Assembly: GCA_022821645.1 (NCBI GenBank)
Contig: JAJEDE010000025.1
Coordinates: forward strand, 310,001 to 374,000
DNA from: Chloroflexota bacterium
Lineage (GTDB): Bacteria; Chloroflexota; UBA11872
Direction of reading: 5' to 3'
DNA: 64,000 nucleotides
How positions within the stretch are numbered: position 1 is the stretch's first letter; every line of letters begins with the position of its first letter. Below are positions 9,393 to 17,969 of the stretch, one piece after another. The notes below the pieces were generated by a model. The model did no database searches and was not told where the DNA came from. It saw nothing but the letters and a program-made list of their open reading frames with translations. The translations under genes were made by a program, and so were the position numbers.

Positions 9393-9713
9393 TTACTTCC
9401 ACTCGTCGTCGGGCGGCCAGATGTTGGTGGCGCCGAGGCCGGCGCCCTGGAGGTCCGTGTCTTCGGTCCAGTCGGCAGTAGCGTCGCGCCACTTGATGAA
9501 GTGGGGGGCCTGGGTGTGGGCCTTGAAGGCGTCTTCGTCGACGTAGATCTCGTAGAGCCAGATGCGATTGGGGTCGTTGGCGTCCTGGATGACGTCGAAT
9601 TGGAGGCAGCCGGGCTCGTCGTTCACGGAGCCGCGGGCGTCGCCGATCATTTCTTCGATGAAGCGGTCCTTGTAGCCGTTCTTGATCTGGATGGGGGCGA
9701 TGATGACGAACAT
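9393..9713 (-). CDS. antibiotic biosynthesis monooxygenase (ABM) domain protein
   Basis: A 106-residue single-domain protein of the dimeric alpha-beta barrel ABM/LsrG type: MFVIIAPIQIKNG, then a helix KDRFIEEM, a strand GCLQFDVIQD, IWLYEIYVDEDAFKAH and HFIKW. The family includes cofactor-free quinone-forming monooxygenases, heme-degrading proteins and LsrG isomerases; no specific reaction can be named. The start at 9713 is chosen because AAAGGAGC lies six bases upstream, a strong ribosome site, whereas an in-frame upstream start at 9749 lacks one. Confidence 0.82.
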   Translation of the reverse strand: MFVIIAPIQIKNGYKDRFIEEMIGDARGSVNDEPGCLQFDVIQDANDPNRIWLYEIYVDEDAFKAHTQAPHFIKWRDATADWTEDTDLQGAGLGATNIWPPDDEWK

Positions 9714-9788
9714 TGGAAGCTCCTTTGGGGCCGGCGCGGGTTGAGTCAACGCGCGTGTGGTCCGCTAATCGTCTGTCGGATCTCGGGG

Positions 9789-11312
9789 TTAGCGGGGGCG
9801 GTGTTGGTAGTTGGGGGATTCCTTGACGAGGACGACGTCGTGGGGGTGGCTTTCGTCGGCACCGGCGTTGGTTACGCGGACGAAGCGGGCGCGGGTTTGC
9901 ATGGCGTGGATGTCGGGGGCGCCGACGTAGCCCATGGATGAGCAGAGGCCGCCGACCAACTGGTGGATGAGGCCGGCGGTGGGGCCGCGATAGGGGGTCT
10001 GGGCTTCGACGCCTTCGGCGACGAGCTTGGCGGCGTCTTCGACTTCGTGCTGGCCGTAGCGGTCGCGGGTGGCGAGGCGACGGTCAACCATGGCGCCGAT
10101 GGAGCCCATGCCGCGGTATTCCTTGAAGCGTTCGCCCTGGCGGTAGACGATTTCGCCGGGGCTGGCGTCGGTTCCGGCCAGCAGGTTGCCGATCATGACG
10201 GCGGAGGCGCCGGCGGCGATGGCCTTGGCGACATCGCCGGAGTACCGAATGCCGCCATCGGCGACGAGTTGGACGCCGTGCTCGGCGCAGGGGTCGGCGC
10301 AGTCGAGGATGGCGGTGAGTTGGGGGACGCCAACGCCGGCGACGATTCGGGTGGTGCAGATGGCGGCGGGTCCAACGCCGACCTTGATGGCGTCGGCGCC
10401 GGCCTGGATGAGGTCGCTGGCGCCGGCGGCGGTGACGACGTTGCCGGCGATGACTTCGATATCGAGGTTGTCCTTGACGCGGCGGACCATGTCGAGAACG
10501 GCGGAATGGTGGCCGTGGGCGGAGTCGACGACGAGGGCGTCAACGCCGGCGTGGGTGAGTTGGCGGGCGCGGTCGAAGGCTTCCTCCTGGACGCCGACGG
10601 CGGCGGCGACGACGAGGCGTCCTTTTTCGTCGTAGACGGCGTTGGGGAATTGCTGGCGCTTGGCGATGTCTTTGACGGTGATGAGACCGCGGAGGATGCC
10701 CTGGGAATCGACGACGGGCAGTTTTTCGATGCGGTGTTCGTGGAGGCGGTGCTGGGCCTGCCGGAGGGTGGTGCCGACGGGGGCGGTGACGAGGCCTTTG
10801 CTGGTCATCAGGTCGGCGACGGTGCGGGCCTGGTCGTGGGTGAAGCGCATGTCGCGGTTGGTGAGGATGCCGACGAGGCGGCCGTCTTCGTCAGTTATCG
10901 GCACGCCGGAGATGCGGTAGCGGGCCATGACGGCATTGGCTTCGGCGAGGGTGGCGGTGGGGGGCAGGGTGACGGGATCGACGATCATGCCGGACTGGGA
11001 GCGCTTGACTTTGTCGATTTCGCCGACCTGGTCGTCGATGGAGAGGTTGCGGTGAATGACGCCAATGCCGCCGGCGCGGGCCATGGCGACGGCCATGGTG
11101 GCTTCGGTAACGGTGTCCATGGCGGAGGAGACGAGGGGCACGTTGAGGGTGAGGCGGGGCGTGATGCGGGTGCGGGTGTCGACCTGGGTTGGAAGCACGT
11201 CGGAGCGGCCGGGGACGAGGAGGACGTCGTCGTAGGTGAGGCCTTCGACGATGCTGCGGGTGGAGGTGACGGACTGCTCTTCGATGCGAACCGGGTTTGG
11301 ATCAAGCGACAC
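9789..11312 (-). CDS. guaB: IMP dehydrogenase
   Basis: Converts IMP to XMP, the committed step to guanine nucleotides. The 507-residue enzyme shows the TIM-barrel start ([13 protein letters not shown]), a CBS-pair insert (about 107-220), the VDSAHGHH segment, the catalytic loop [11 protein letters not shown] with the active-site cysteine, the IMP phosphate site ([22 protein letters not shown]), and YRGMGS with the R-Y region RYGQ behind it. The GTG at 11312 follows GGAGG by a normal gap. Upstream, on the same strand, an intrinsic terminator sits in the leader, so expression is probably controlled by attenuation. Confidence 0.96.
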   Translation of the reverse strand: MSLDPNPVRIEEQSVTSTRSIVEGLTYDDVLLVPGRSDVLPTQVDTRTRITPRLTLNVPLVSSAMDTVTEATMAVAMARAGGIGVIHRNLSIDDQVGEIDKVKRSQSGMIVDPVTLPPTATLAEANAVMARYRISGVPITDEDGRLVGILTNRDMRFTHDQARTVADLMTSKGLVTAPVGTTLRQAQHRLHEHRIEKLPVVDSQGILRGLITVKDIAKRQQFPNAVYDEKGRLVVAAAVGVQEEAFDRARQLTHAGVDALVVDSAHGHHSAVLDMVRRVKDNLDIEVIAGNVVTAAGASDLIQAGADAIKVGVGPAAICTTRIVAGVGVPQLTAILDCADPCAEHGVQLVADGGIRYSGDVAKAIAAGASAVMIGNLLAGTDASPGEIVYRQGERFKEYRGMGSIGAMVDRRLATRDRYGQHEVEDAAKLVAEGVEAQTPYRGPTAGLIHQLVGGLCSSMGYVGAPDIHAMQTRARFVRVTNAGADESHPHDVVLVKESPNYQHRPR

Positions 11313-11352
11313 GCAAGCGCCTCCCTGCGGCTTGGGGTGACCCCGAATAACG

Positions 11353-11383
11353 AAAAAGACCCCGCGCCACTTGGGCCGGGGTC
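11353..11383 (-). terminator. intrinsic terminator in the guaB leader (candidate attenuator)
   Basis: On the minus strand GACCCCGGCC and GGCGCGGGGTC form a stem of about ten pairs (one bulged G) with loop CAAGT, followed at once by TTTTTCGTTATT. The hairpin ends about 40 bases before the guaB GTG, and there is no other gene upstream on this strand for which it would be the end. A regulated leader is therefore likely. A second upstream GTG at 11450 close to AGGAG is in frame with guaB and could be a leader reading frame that runs through the hairpin. Confidence 0.75.
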
Positions 11384-11621
11384 GCGACGCAGGAGGGCGG
11401 CGCGCGGTCGGGGCAGGGCGCCTGAGACACCCGCCGGCGACGTGGATCACCTCTCCTCATCGTGAAGCAATAGTACACCCCCGTCCGGGGGTCTGCTGGG
11501 CATTGCGTTGGATTGAAGCATAGGCGGAGGGGGAGGCCTGCTTTTGCGGGGATGTCGGGTGGCGCGTCGGTAGAATGGGATGCCGTGGGAGCGCGGGACA
11601 CTCCCGCCGAGGAGAACCTAC

Positions 11622-11831
11622 ATGGCGACGTCGACTCTGGAAGAACGGGTCAGTCGTCTCGAGGGCGGGTTCGGGCACTTGGCAACGAAGGCCGATGTAG
11701 CGGAACTACGAGGCGATCTGCACGCATTGGAATCGCGCCTGATGCGCTGGATGGTGGGCGCGATCCTGGGATCGGTGGCCGCGGCGGCGACTGTCACGGG
11801 AGTGATCGTGGCGCTAGTGGGAGCGGTTTAG
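11622..11831 (+). CDS. small coiled-coil protein with C-terminal membrane span
   Basis: A 69-residue protein: a heptad-type helix (about 4-41, LEERVSRLEGGF then LRGDLHALESRLMRW) followed by one membrane span (about 45-69). It looks like the many small CCDC90/DUF1640-like or XhlA-like coiled-coil membrane proteins, often of unknown function. The ATG at 11622 follows GAGGAGAA with good spacing; an in-frame ATG at 11580 lacks a ribosome site. It stands alone between the divergent guaB and the tRNA-His relic. Confidence 0.6.
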   Translation: MATSTLEERVSRLEGGFGHLATKADVAELRGDLHALESRLMRWMVGAILGSVAAAATVTGVIVALVGAV

Positions 11832-11918
11832 CGCGGGCGACGGCGCGCCCAGCGACTTTGTAGCGCCGATCGGCGGATAGATTGACGGGCGGCCGGTGGG
11901 TGCTGTCTTTCGGCCTGT

Positions 11919-11993
11919 GGTGGGCGTAGCTCAAGCGGTTAGAGCCTCTGGTTGTGGCCCAGAAGGCTGGGTGTTCACGTCCCCTCGCTCAAC
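11919..11993 (+). pseudogene. decayed tRNA-His(GTG) copy
   Basis: The sequence matches the intact tRNA-His at 13575-13649 almost throughout, including an intact anticodon arm with GTG. It differs at positions that matter: the first acceptor pair is G:A, the T stem has a T:C mismatch, and the T loop has C where A58 is nearly universal. The upstream 40 bases also align with those of the intact copy, so the promoter region was duplicated as well. It is probably non-functional, though processing cannot be excluded. Confidence 0.7.
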
Positions 11994-12046
11994 CCCGATC
12001 TGCACATCGGCATGGGGGAGGGCGAGGGTGGGGACGCGGCCCTTGC

Positions 12047-13183
12047 TCAATACTCCTCAACCAGGTGGCGCCGGAATTGCTTCATGTCCCACTCGATGCC
12101 AAACCCGGGACCGTCGGGCGGCGCAATATAGCCATCCCTGACCGGCGGGGCATTCATCGCGCCCAACTCTTCCGCCTGCCTGGCCAACCCCAGGCCGTCA
12201 CCGCCGACCTCGTGAAAGGTCGTGTTGGTAATCGCCATCTGCAGGTGCGCATTGACCGCGCCAAAGAGGCCGCCATGCCCGTTCAGTTCGATATTCGCGC
12301 CGTAGCACTGCGCAAAGTTCGCGCTCTTCATCGTCTGGGTCACGCCATGCATCCCGGTCGCGCGGATGATATCCGTCGCCTTCAGCAACAGCCGCTGACA
12401 CGATCCTTCCATGTCGGCTTGCATCGGTTCGTGACCCATCACGGGCATGGTCAATGCCGCGCAAAGCTCCTGCAACTGGAGGATGTTCTCCTCGTGGATC
12501 GGTTCTTCCAGCCAGACGTAATCCAATTCCTCCATCAGCCGCCCGATCATGATCGCTTCTTCGAGCGTATACGAGCGGACCGGATCGTTGATGAGGTCAT
12601 AGTCCGGTCCAACATGCTCCCGAAGCCCGCGAATGATTGGAACATCCGCTTTGCCGCCTTTGTAGCTGTGAATCTTGTAGGCGAAGATGCCCGCATTCTC
12701 GCGACCCGCCTCGATGTGCCGCTTGTAGCCATCAAGGTCGGTGTCGCCGCCCATCAGATAGACGGCAATACGGTCACGCACCTTGCCCAACAGGTTGTAG
12801 ACCGGCTGGTTGGTCGCCTGCCCGGCGATGTCCCACAGGCAGTGGTCGAAAGGGGCCGACCACGCATAGGGACGATAGAGCCAACGCCGTGCCACCTCGA
12901 ATTTCTGGAAGAAGTGCTCGCGGCGGAACGGATCCTCGCCGATGACCATCTCCCGCAAGAGATCAACCATGTCCTTCGCCTGGTCCACGCCTGGCGCGCA
13001 CTGGGCAATGCTCTCGATCCCGTCATCGGTACGGACAATGAGAAATGGATGATGCTCCGGCCGTGAGGTCGGGAACGCTTTGTGGGTGTATTGAATACGG
13101 CGCAGACCCGGCACCTCGACCAGCCGATGCTCCACGTCACCGGGCCGCTCGAGGACACTGAGCTTGATTTCCGTGATCTTCAT
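12047..13183 (-). CDS. mandelate racemase/muconate lactonizing enzyme family protein
   Basis: A 378-residue enolase-superfamily enzyme that would abstract a proton alpha to a carboxylate. It has an N-terminal capping domain (1-125) and a barrel with Mg ligands in LINDPV, LEEPI and MGHEP, a lysine in AYKIHSYKGG and the likely base histidine in ELNGHGG. This matches acid-sugar dehydratases or racemases, but the substrate cannot be called. It is enclosed by two tRNA-His copies and sits next to the broken tail of a second enolase-superfamily gene. Confidence 0.85.
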   Translation of the reverse strand: MKITEIKLSVLERPGDVEHRLVEVPGLRRIQYTHKAFPTSRPEHHPFLIVRTDDGIESIAQCAPGVDQAKDMVDLLREMVIGEDPFRREHFFQKFEVARRWLYRPYAWSAPFDHCLWDIAGQATNQPVYNLLGKVRDRIAVYLMGGDTDLDGYKRHIEAGRENAGIFAYKIHSYKGGKADVPIIRGLREHVGPDYDLINDPVRSYTLEEAIMIGRLMEELDYVWLEEPIHEENILQLQELCAALTMPVMGHEPMQADMEGSCQRLLLKATDIIRATGMHGVTQTMKSANFAQCYGANIELNGHGGLFGAVNAHLQMAITNTTFHEVGGDGLGLARQAEELGAMNAPPVRDGYIAPPDGPGFGIEWDMKQFRRHLVEEY

Positions 13184-13229
13184 GGCAGTCTCCTCAATTT
13201 TTCTCGCAGGGCCGGCACCGCGCCGATCG

Positions 13230-13531
13230 TCATGCCTTTACCGGCGGAAACCCTCTCCACCTGCGCCAGCTCCCGGCCCGCGTCACCTCCGTGGCCGACA
13301 CGACACGTTCGGTAGGCGCCTGTACGCGGTCCCAGTCCAACTCAAACCCAGGTCCGGCTGCTTCGGCATGTGCATGTGGCCGTTCACGACCGGCATAGTG
13401 ACGACCTGTGCCGTGGACCAGATGCTACCGGGCAGGTCCTCGGTAGCAAGAATGGGAATGTCTAGCTGGCCCGCTAGCCGCTGTAGTCCGTGATAGTCGC
13501 AGGCGGACAGCGGCTGGCGCGGGATTTGATG
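13230..13531 (-). pseudogene. C-terminal remnant of a second enolase-superfamily gene
   Basis: On the minus strand the segment reads RQPLSACDYHGLQRLAG, LDIPILATEDLPGSIWS, then VVTMPVVNGHMHMP, matching the last third of mandelate racemase-type barrels (the E of ATED is the third-metal-ligand region, and PLVKDGHI/PDGPGLG is the usual end). A one-base frameshift near 13355 moves the ending PGFELDWDRV into another frame, which then runs to a TGA at 13230. The N-terminal two thirds are missing; the homology stops about 40 bases before the intact tRNA-His. Confidence 0.75.
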
Positions 13532-13574
13532 GATAGAATGGTGCCCGGCCGAACGCGTGTCGCGTGAGGCTTGT

Positions 13575-13649
13575 GGTGGGCGTAGCTCAAACGGTTAGAG
13601 CGTCTGGTTGTGGCCCAGAAGGCTGGGGGTTCAAGTCCCCTCGCTCACC
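13575..13649 (+). tRNA. tRNA-His(GTG)
   Basis: Acceptor GTGGGCG pairs with CGCTCAC, with an extra 5' G opposite C73, the tRNA-His identity pair. The D arm is GCTC-AAACGGTTA-GAGC, the anticodon stem TCTGG/CCAGA encloses TTGTGGC with anticodon GTG, and the T arm GGGGG-TTCAAGT-CCCCT is intact. The CCA end is not encoded in register. TAGAAT about 40 bases upstream is a plausible -10 element. Confidence 0.96.
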
Positions 13650-13651
13650 CC

Positions 13652-13715
13652 CATGAAGAAGGTGAGAGGTAAGAGAAGTGAGGAGTGAGAAAGAGAAGAG
13701 GGAAGAGTAGGGGTC
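13652..13715 (-). other. polypyrimidine tract after the GH2 gene (possible Rho site)
   Basis: The plus strand here is almost all purine; read leftwards in the GH2 transcript it is a C/U run of about 60 bases with very little G. It lies between the GH2 stop and the oppositely oriented tRNA-His. Such C-rich, G-poor RNA is typical of Rho loading sites, so it may stop GH2 transcripts before they run antisense into the tRNA. That role is inference only. Confidence 0.35.
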
Positions 13716-13716
13716 G

Positions 13717-16458
13717 TTAGGGGTTGGTGGTAGGGAGGTTGATGCGGGAGACGGGGTTGCAGGATTTTGATGCGGTGTACTGGATAAGGCGGACGAGGAG
13801 GGCGCGGGCGAGGGGGTCGTTGCGTCCGGCGTGGCTGAGGCCGAGGGTGGTGACGACGACCTTGCCCTTGCCGTAGTTGGCCTGGGCGGTGATGGCGGCT
13901 TCGTTGCCGAGCCAGCCGCGGAAGGTCCCCATGAGGATGTCGCTGGGGTCAAGGCCGTTGACGGCGGGGATGACGCGGGGGGCGGCGCTGGGGACGAACG
14001 GGGTGCTCATCAGAGGTTCGGATATCAACCCCTCGCGGAGTTGGGGCGCGATCCAGTCGAAGCCGGTGGACCAGTGCGAGGCGAAGCGGCCGGTACGAGG
14101 AACAGAGGGTAGGAACGGGGTGTCGGCGAGGTCGGCGACGACGAGGGCGGGGAGGCCGCCGGCAACCATTTCGAGCGCGTCGGCGCCACCGCCGCCGGCG
14201 ACGACGACGGCCTGGGTGCGGACGGGCTGGGTGAGGGTGGTGCAGCCGGCTTCGGCGAGGCCGTTGGCAAGGGTGGCGACGCGGTTGGTGTGGTCGACGC
14301 CGGTGAGGTAGATGCGGAGCTTGCCGTTGATGGTGGCGGCATCGGTGGGGACGACGAGGATTTGTTCGCGCTGGTTGAGCGAGAGGCCGGGGCCGCGGAT
14401 CGAGAGGTCGATGTCTAGGACTCGGCTGGATTCGATCAGGGGGGCAGTGAATTCGAAGTCGTCGATGACGACAGGTTCGACGCCGGCGGGGATGGGGATG
14501 GTCTCGCGGCGGCGGGATTCGCCGGAGACGCGCCAGACGATCTCGGCGTCGCCTGACGCGCGGGGGCCGGAGATGAGGGCGCGGACGTTCACCGGGCTGC
14601 CGGCCCAGGCGGAGCCGGGGAGATGTTCGATCAGTGCGACGGTTTCGTCGGCGACGGGGCGCATGGCCTGGACGACGGGCTTGGGGCGGGCCTGGAAGTC
14701 GGCGAGGCCGTTGACCTCCCAGCCCTGGTCCATGAGTTCGGTAAGAACGAAGCCGGAGAGGCCGGGGGTGGCGCGCAGGCGGGCGACCTGGCGGCGGAAG
14801 CCTTCGGCCTGGACCTGGCGGGTGGCGGCGGTGAGGTCGTCGAGGGAGTGGAAGGCCTGACGGGCGGCGGCGTGTTGGAAGCGGTCAGCGAATCCCGCCT
14901 GGTCGAAGGCGAGGTCGGGGATCCAGGAGCGGTCGGCGAGGAGCCAGGGGTGGGGGGGCTCCCAGTCCTTCGGGAGGCCCCAGAGGCCGAATTCGGAGAG
15001 GGCGACCGGGCGGTTGGCGGGGGCGTCGGCGTCGGCGCGTTCCCAGAGGTCGGGCGGGCGCGAGGCGAGCCAGTCGACGAAGGCGCCGAAGTCGCGCGCA
15101 CCCTGGGGATGGGCGGCGTAGGTGTGCATGTCGGCGAGGTCGGTATCGAGATGGAGGGCGCCGAGCTTGGCGGAGTTGTCGATGACCAGGCGGGTGGGGT
15201 CGGCTTCGCGGGCGACGGCGACCCAGTTGCGCAGGCGTTGACGGTGGTCGGGGTTGGCGGCGAGGTCGAGGCCCCAGCCTTCGTTGATGACGGATCGGGC
15301 GATGAGGGAAGGGTGGTGGGCGTCGCGAGCGCCTGAACCGCGGAGCATGGCGGTGACGTCGTCGTCGAGCCAGTCGGGGAAGGGTTCGTCCGGTCGTTGG
15401 GGCTGGCCCCAGCTTGGGAGGTCGTACCAGACGAGGAGGCCCATGCGGTCGGCGAGGGCGAGGTAGCAGGGATCGGGGAGCTTGACGTGGCAGCGGACGA
15501 GGTTGAGTCCGGCATTGATGGCGACCCGGAAGCGGCGGGCGAGGGCCTGGTCGCCGGGGTAGGCGTAGCCGGTGTCGGGGCTGTAATCCTGGTCGAGGGC
15601 GCCGCGGAGGTAGAGGGGCTGGCCGTTGAGGCGGGGTTCCTGGTCATCGGCTTCGATGCGGCGGAAGCCGGTGGTGAAGCGGCGGGTGTGGGTGAGGCTG
15701 TCGGAATCGAGGGTGACATCGACGTCGTAGAGGCTGGGTGATCCGGGCGCCCAGAGCCGGATGTCGGGCCAGTGGTGACTGATCTCCACGCCGGTGTTGA
15801 GTTCACCGGTGGCCTCGGCGGTCCAGAGGGGGGCGGGGCTATTGGCTTCGCGGACGCTTACATGGACTCGACCGTGGGTGTTGGGGCTGCCGAGGACGGT
15901 CAGGCGGGCAGTCTGGAGGTCGTCGGCGAGGTCGGTTCGGAGGCCGGTGACGTGGTTGAGCGGACGCTGGTCCAGCCAGACGGGTTGCCAGAGGCCGGAG
16001 CATTCGCCGTACCAGTGTTGTTTGCCGCGCGGGATCCAGGCGGCGCGGGTTGGAGGGCTGCCAGGCGGTGTGAGGACGCCAGGGGCCTGGACGGGCGTGT
16101 CCCAGACGCGGACGGTGAGGGTGACGGTCTGGCCGTGGGTTTCCGGGGGAAGGATGGCTTCGAAGGGGAGGTAGCCGCTTCGACAGGCGGCGATGTGCCG
16201 CTCGTTGACCCAGACGTCGGCGAGCCAGTCGGCGGCGCCGAAGATGACGACGGCCTGGTGGCCGGACGGAGGGATGGGGACATCAAGCCGGCGGCGGTAC
16301 CAGTAGAAGGCGGGGCCGGCGGGCGGGTTGTCGAGGATGAGTTGGGGGTAGGCCGGGGGTTCGATGTGGTGGTTGAAGCTGACGTCGCGCAGGTCGGGCG
16401 AGTCGGTGACGCCGAGTTCCCAGGGGCCTTCGATGAGGGTGCGATCAGGGCGAGTCAT
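13717..16458 (-). CDS. glycoside hydrolase family 2 protein
   Basis: A 913-residue retaining beta-glycosidase of the GH2 type (beta-galactosidase/glucuronidase/mannosidase group). The N-terminal jelly-roll (about 15-190, with the typical FYWYRRRLDVP and GAADWLADVWVN) and Ig-like domains precede the TIM barrel, where VINEGWG (near 390) holds the acid/base Glu and ALSEFG (near 488) the nucleophile. The last 250 residues form extra domains, including a glutamine amidotransferase-like segment. No signal peptide is evident. The start at 16458 avoids 11 unlikely leading residues. It is divergent from the LysM gene with only 21 bases between start codons. Confidence 0.9.
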   Translation of the reverse strand: MTRPDRTLIEGPWELGVTDSPDLRDVSFNHHIEPPAYPQLILDNPPAGPAFYWYRRRLDVPIPPSGHQAVVIFGAADWLADVWVNERHIAACRSGYLPFEAILPPETHGQTVTLTVRVWDTPVQAPGVLTPPGSPPTRAAWIPRGKQHWYGECSGLWQPVWLDQRPLNHVTGLRTDLADDLQTARLTVLGSPNTHGRVHVSVREANSPAPLWTAEATGELNTGVEISHHWPDIRLWAPGSPSLYDVDVTLDSDSLTHTRRFTTGFRRIEADDQEPRLNGQPLYLRGALDQDYSPDTGYAYPGDQALARRFRVAINAGLNLVRCHVKLPDPCYLALADRMGLLVWYDLPSWGQPQRPDEPFPDWLDDDVTAMLRGSGARDAHHPSLIARSVINEGWGLDLAANPDHRQRLRNWVAVAREADPTRLVIDNSAKLGALHLDTDLADMHTYAAHPQGARDFGAFVDWLASRPPDLWERADADAPANRPVALSEFGLWGLPKDWEPPHPWLLADRSWIPDLAFDQAGFADRFQHAAARQAFHSLDDLTAATRQVQAEGFRRQVARLRATPGLSGFVLTELMDQGWEVNGLADFQARPKPVVQAMRPVADETVALIEHLPGSAWAGSPVNVRALISGPRASGDAEIVWRVSGESRRRETIPIPAGVEPVVIDDFEFTAPLIESSRVLDIDLSIRGPGLSLNQREQILVVPTDAATINGKLRIYLTGVDHTNRVATLANGLAEAGCTTLTQPVRTQAVVVAGGGGADALEMVAGGLPALVVADLADTPFLPSVPRTGRFASHWSTGFDWIAPQLREGLISEPLMSTPFVPSAAPRVIPAVNGLDPSDILMGTFRGWLGNEAAITAQANYGKGKVVVTTLGLSHAGRNDPLARALLVRLIQYTASKSCNPVSRINLPTTNP

Positions 16459-16479
16459 CGTCTGATACCTTGACCTGCG

Positions 16480-16980
16480 GTGGCCGAGCAATACTCACAG
16501 ACCGGGGCTGGGTCCGACTCCCAGCCGCCAGGCGAGTCCTTCGAGCGTCCCACCGCCGGCACGTACGCGGGCCTGGCTGTTGCCGCGCTCCTGGTAGCGA
16601 GCGCAGTTTTCATATTGCTGGCGGATCGCAGCCTGCGGCGTCCACCAGAGATTCCGGAGGTGCTGCGCCCCACGGCGACCGCGGCCGCCGTGGGGCCAAC
16701 AGCGCAGACCCCGGCGGTTATACCGGTCACGCCGGAACCGATCATTCTCGACCTGGAGATCCCGGAGGGTCCGTTCGAGCAGTTGCCGACGCCCACGGTG
16801 GTTCCGGTGCACACAGATGCGCCGGCGCGGTATTTCCTGGTGACGGTGCAAAGCGGGGACACGTTGGCGGCGGTTGCCAGCCGGTACGGGTACAGCTTTG
16901 AAGAGATAGCCGAACTGAACGGCATCGACGAGCCGTACATCATCCACATCGGCGACGAGTTGCTGTTTCCAAATCGGTAG
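16480..16980 (+). CDS. membrane-anchored LysM domain protein
   Basis: The 166-residue protein has a cytoplasmic lead (1-27), one membrane span (about 28-47), a Pro/Thr/Val-rich linker and a C-terminal LysM domain (about 117-164: FLVTVQSGDTLAAVASRYG, then EIAELNGI, IIHIGDELLFP). LysM binds N-acetylglucosamine polymers such as peptidoglycan, so it is likely a cell-wall-associated protein exposed outside the membrane. Start is GTG, and no later start is available before the membrane span. Confidence 0.82.
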   Translation: MAEQYSQTGAGSDSQPPGESFERPTAGTYAGLAVAALLVASAVFILLADRSLRRPPEIPEVLRPTATAAAVGPTAQTPAVIPVTPEPIILDLEIPEGPFEQLPTPTVVPVHTDAPARYFLVTVQSGDTLAAVASRYGYSFEEIAELNGIDEPYIIHIGDELLFPNR

Positions 16981-17003
16981 CTGCGCTCGCCTGTAAACCG
17001 AGG

Positions 17004-17897
17004 TCAGGCCTCGGTGCTTCTCTTGCTGAGATCCTCGGCATCGCCCTCGTCCTCAGACGAGGGTTCGTCGGCCGGGGATTCGTCGTCCGTATCCGGTTCG
17101 GGCGGTGAATCCTCGGACTCCGGCTCCGTGGAGGCCTCGGGTTCGGGCGGCTCGGGCGCGGATTCGGAATCGGCGGGCTCGTCGGGCTGGTCCGAGGGAT
17201 CGGTTGCCGGCGGCGGCTCGGCTTCGTCTTCCGGATCGACGGCGGGCTCGTCCGCCAGGGCTTGCTGGGTGGGGTCGAGGCCGGGGTCGAGCGCGACGAA
17301 GCGGACGGGCCAGGCGGTGACGTCAGCGGCGGGCGCGGGCAGCGCCATGAAGGCCATGCGCTCGGCGCTGAGTGTCTCGGTGTTGACGAGGCCGCGGACA
17401 ACAGGGACGTCGTTCTCCAAGAGGGTGCTGAGGATGACGCGCTCGTCATCGGGGTCGGATTCGCGGCCAATGGAGATGCCGTCAGCCAGGGCGACGAGCT
17501 TGGCGCCGCGGACGAAGAGCCACTGGGCGGCCTGGGCGGTGAAGCAGGGCGCGACTCCGTTGCCGCGGGCGGCGATGACGACGATGTCGCGGGTGTGGAG
17601 CTCTCGGCCGAAGATGTCTTCCAGGCGGTTGGAATCGATGTCGGGGGCATCCGCCGCCACTTCCAGGTGAGCGACCAGACCCTCGCCGAAGAATGTCTCG
17701 GGAGACAGGCCGGCCAAGTCCGAGCCCCAGCGAGCGTAACGGCGAGGGGCGAGGACGTGGGTGCCGACGTCGGCGTCCATTTCAATGCGGTGCGTGAGCG
17801 TCTGGGGCTGGCCGGCGCGTTCGAACTCGAGCGCGGTGAACGAGTCGGCGGCGCCATGGCTGAGAACCTTGGTGCAATCAACAACGCGGCGTGACAT
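17004..17897 (-). CDS. cyclase/kynurenine formamidase-like protein with acidic tail
   Basis: Residues 1-215 follow the metal-dependent cyclase (kynurenine formamidase) fold, with VDCTKVLSHG, the core VGTH and the later LFVRGAKLVALADGISIGRES. The family metal signature is HxGTHxDxPxH; here it reads D43-x-GTH-x-L49-x-P51-x-R53, so three ligand positions differ (H to D, D to L, H to R) and hydrolysis is doubtful. The last 80 residues are a Glu/Asp/Pro/Ser-rich low-complexity tail. ATG at 17897 fits the family start. Confidence 0.72.
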   Translation of the reverse strand: MSRRVVDCTKVLSHGAADSFTALEFERAGQPQTLTHRIEMDADVGTHVLAPRRYARWGSDLAGLSPETFFGEGLVAHLEVAADAPDIDSNRLEDIFGRELHTRDIVVIAARGNGVAPCFTAQAAQWLFVRGAKLVALADGISIGRESDPDDERVILSTLLENDVPVVRGLVNTETLSAERMAFMALPAPAADVTAWPVRFVALDPGLDPTQQALADEPAVDPEDEAEPPPATDPSDQPDEPADSESAPEPPEPEASTEPESEDSPPEPDTDDESPADEPSSEDEGDAEDLSKRSTEA

Positions 17898-17969
17898 CAG
17901 CTCCGGGGATGGGTGGCGGTTTGGGCGATGGTGGGGCGCGAGAGCGCGCCCCGTCAATAGTTGCTTAGC

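Noticed and set aside
9963..11465. A 500-codon open frame on the plus strand opposite guaB
   Set aside because: It is Gly/Asp/Ala/Val-rich text made by the codon bias of guaB on the other strand, with no family features.
11313..11470. T-box or known riboswitch in the guaB leader
   Set aside because: I find no AGGGTGG-type T-box core or other riboswitch consensus; only the terminator is supported.
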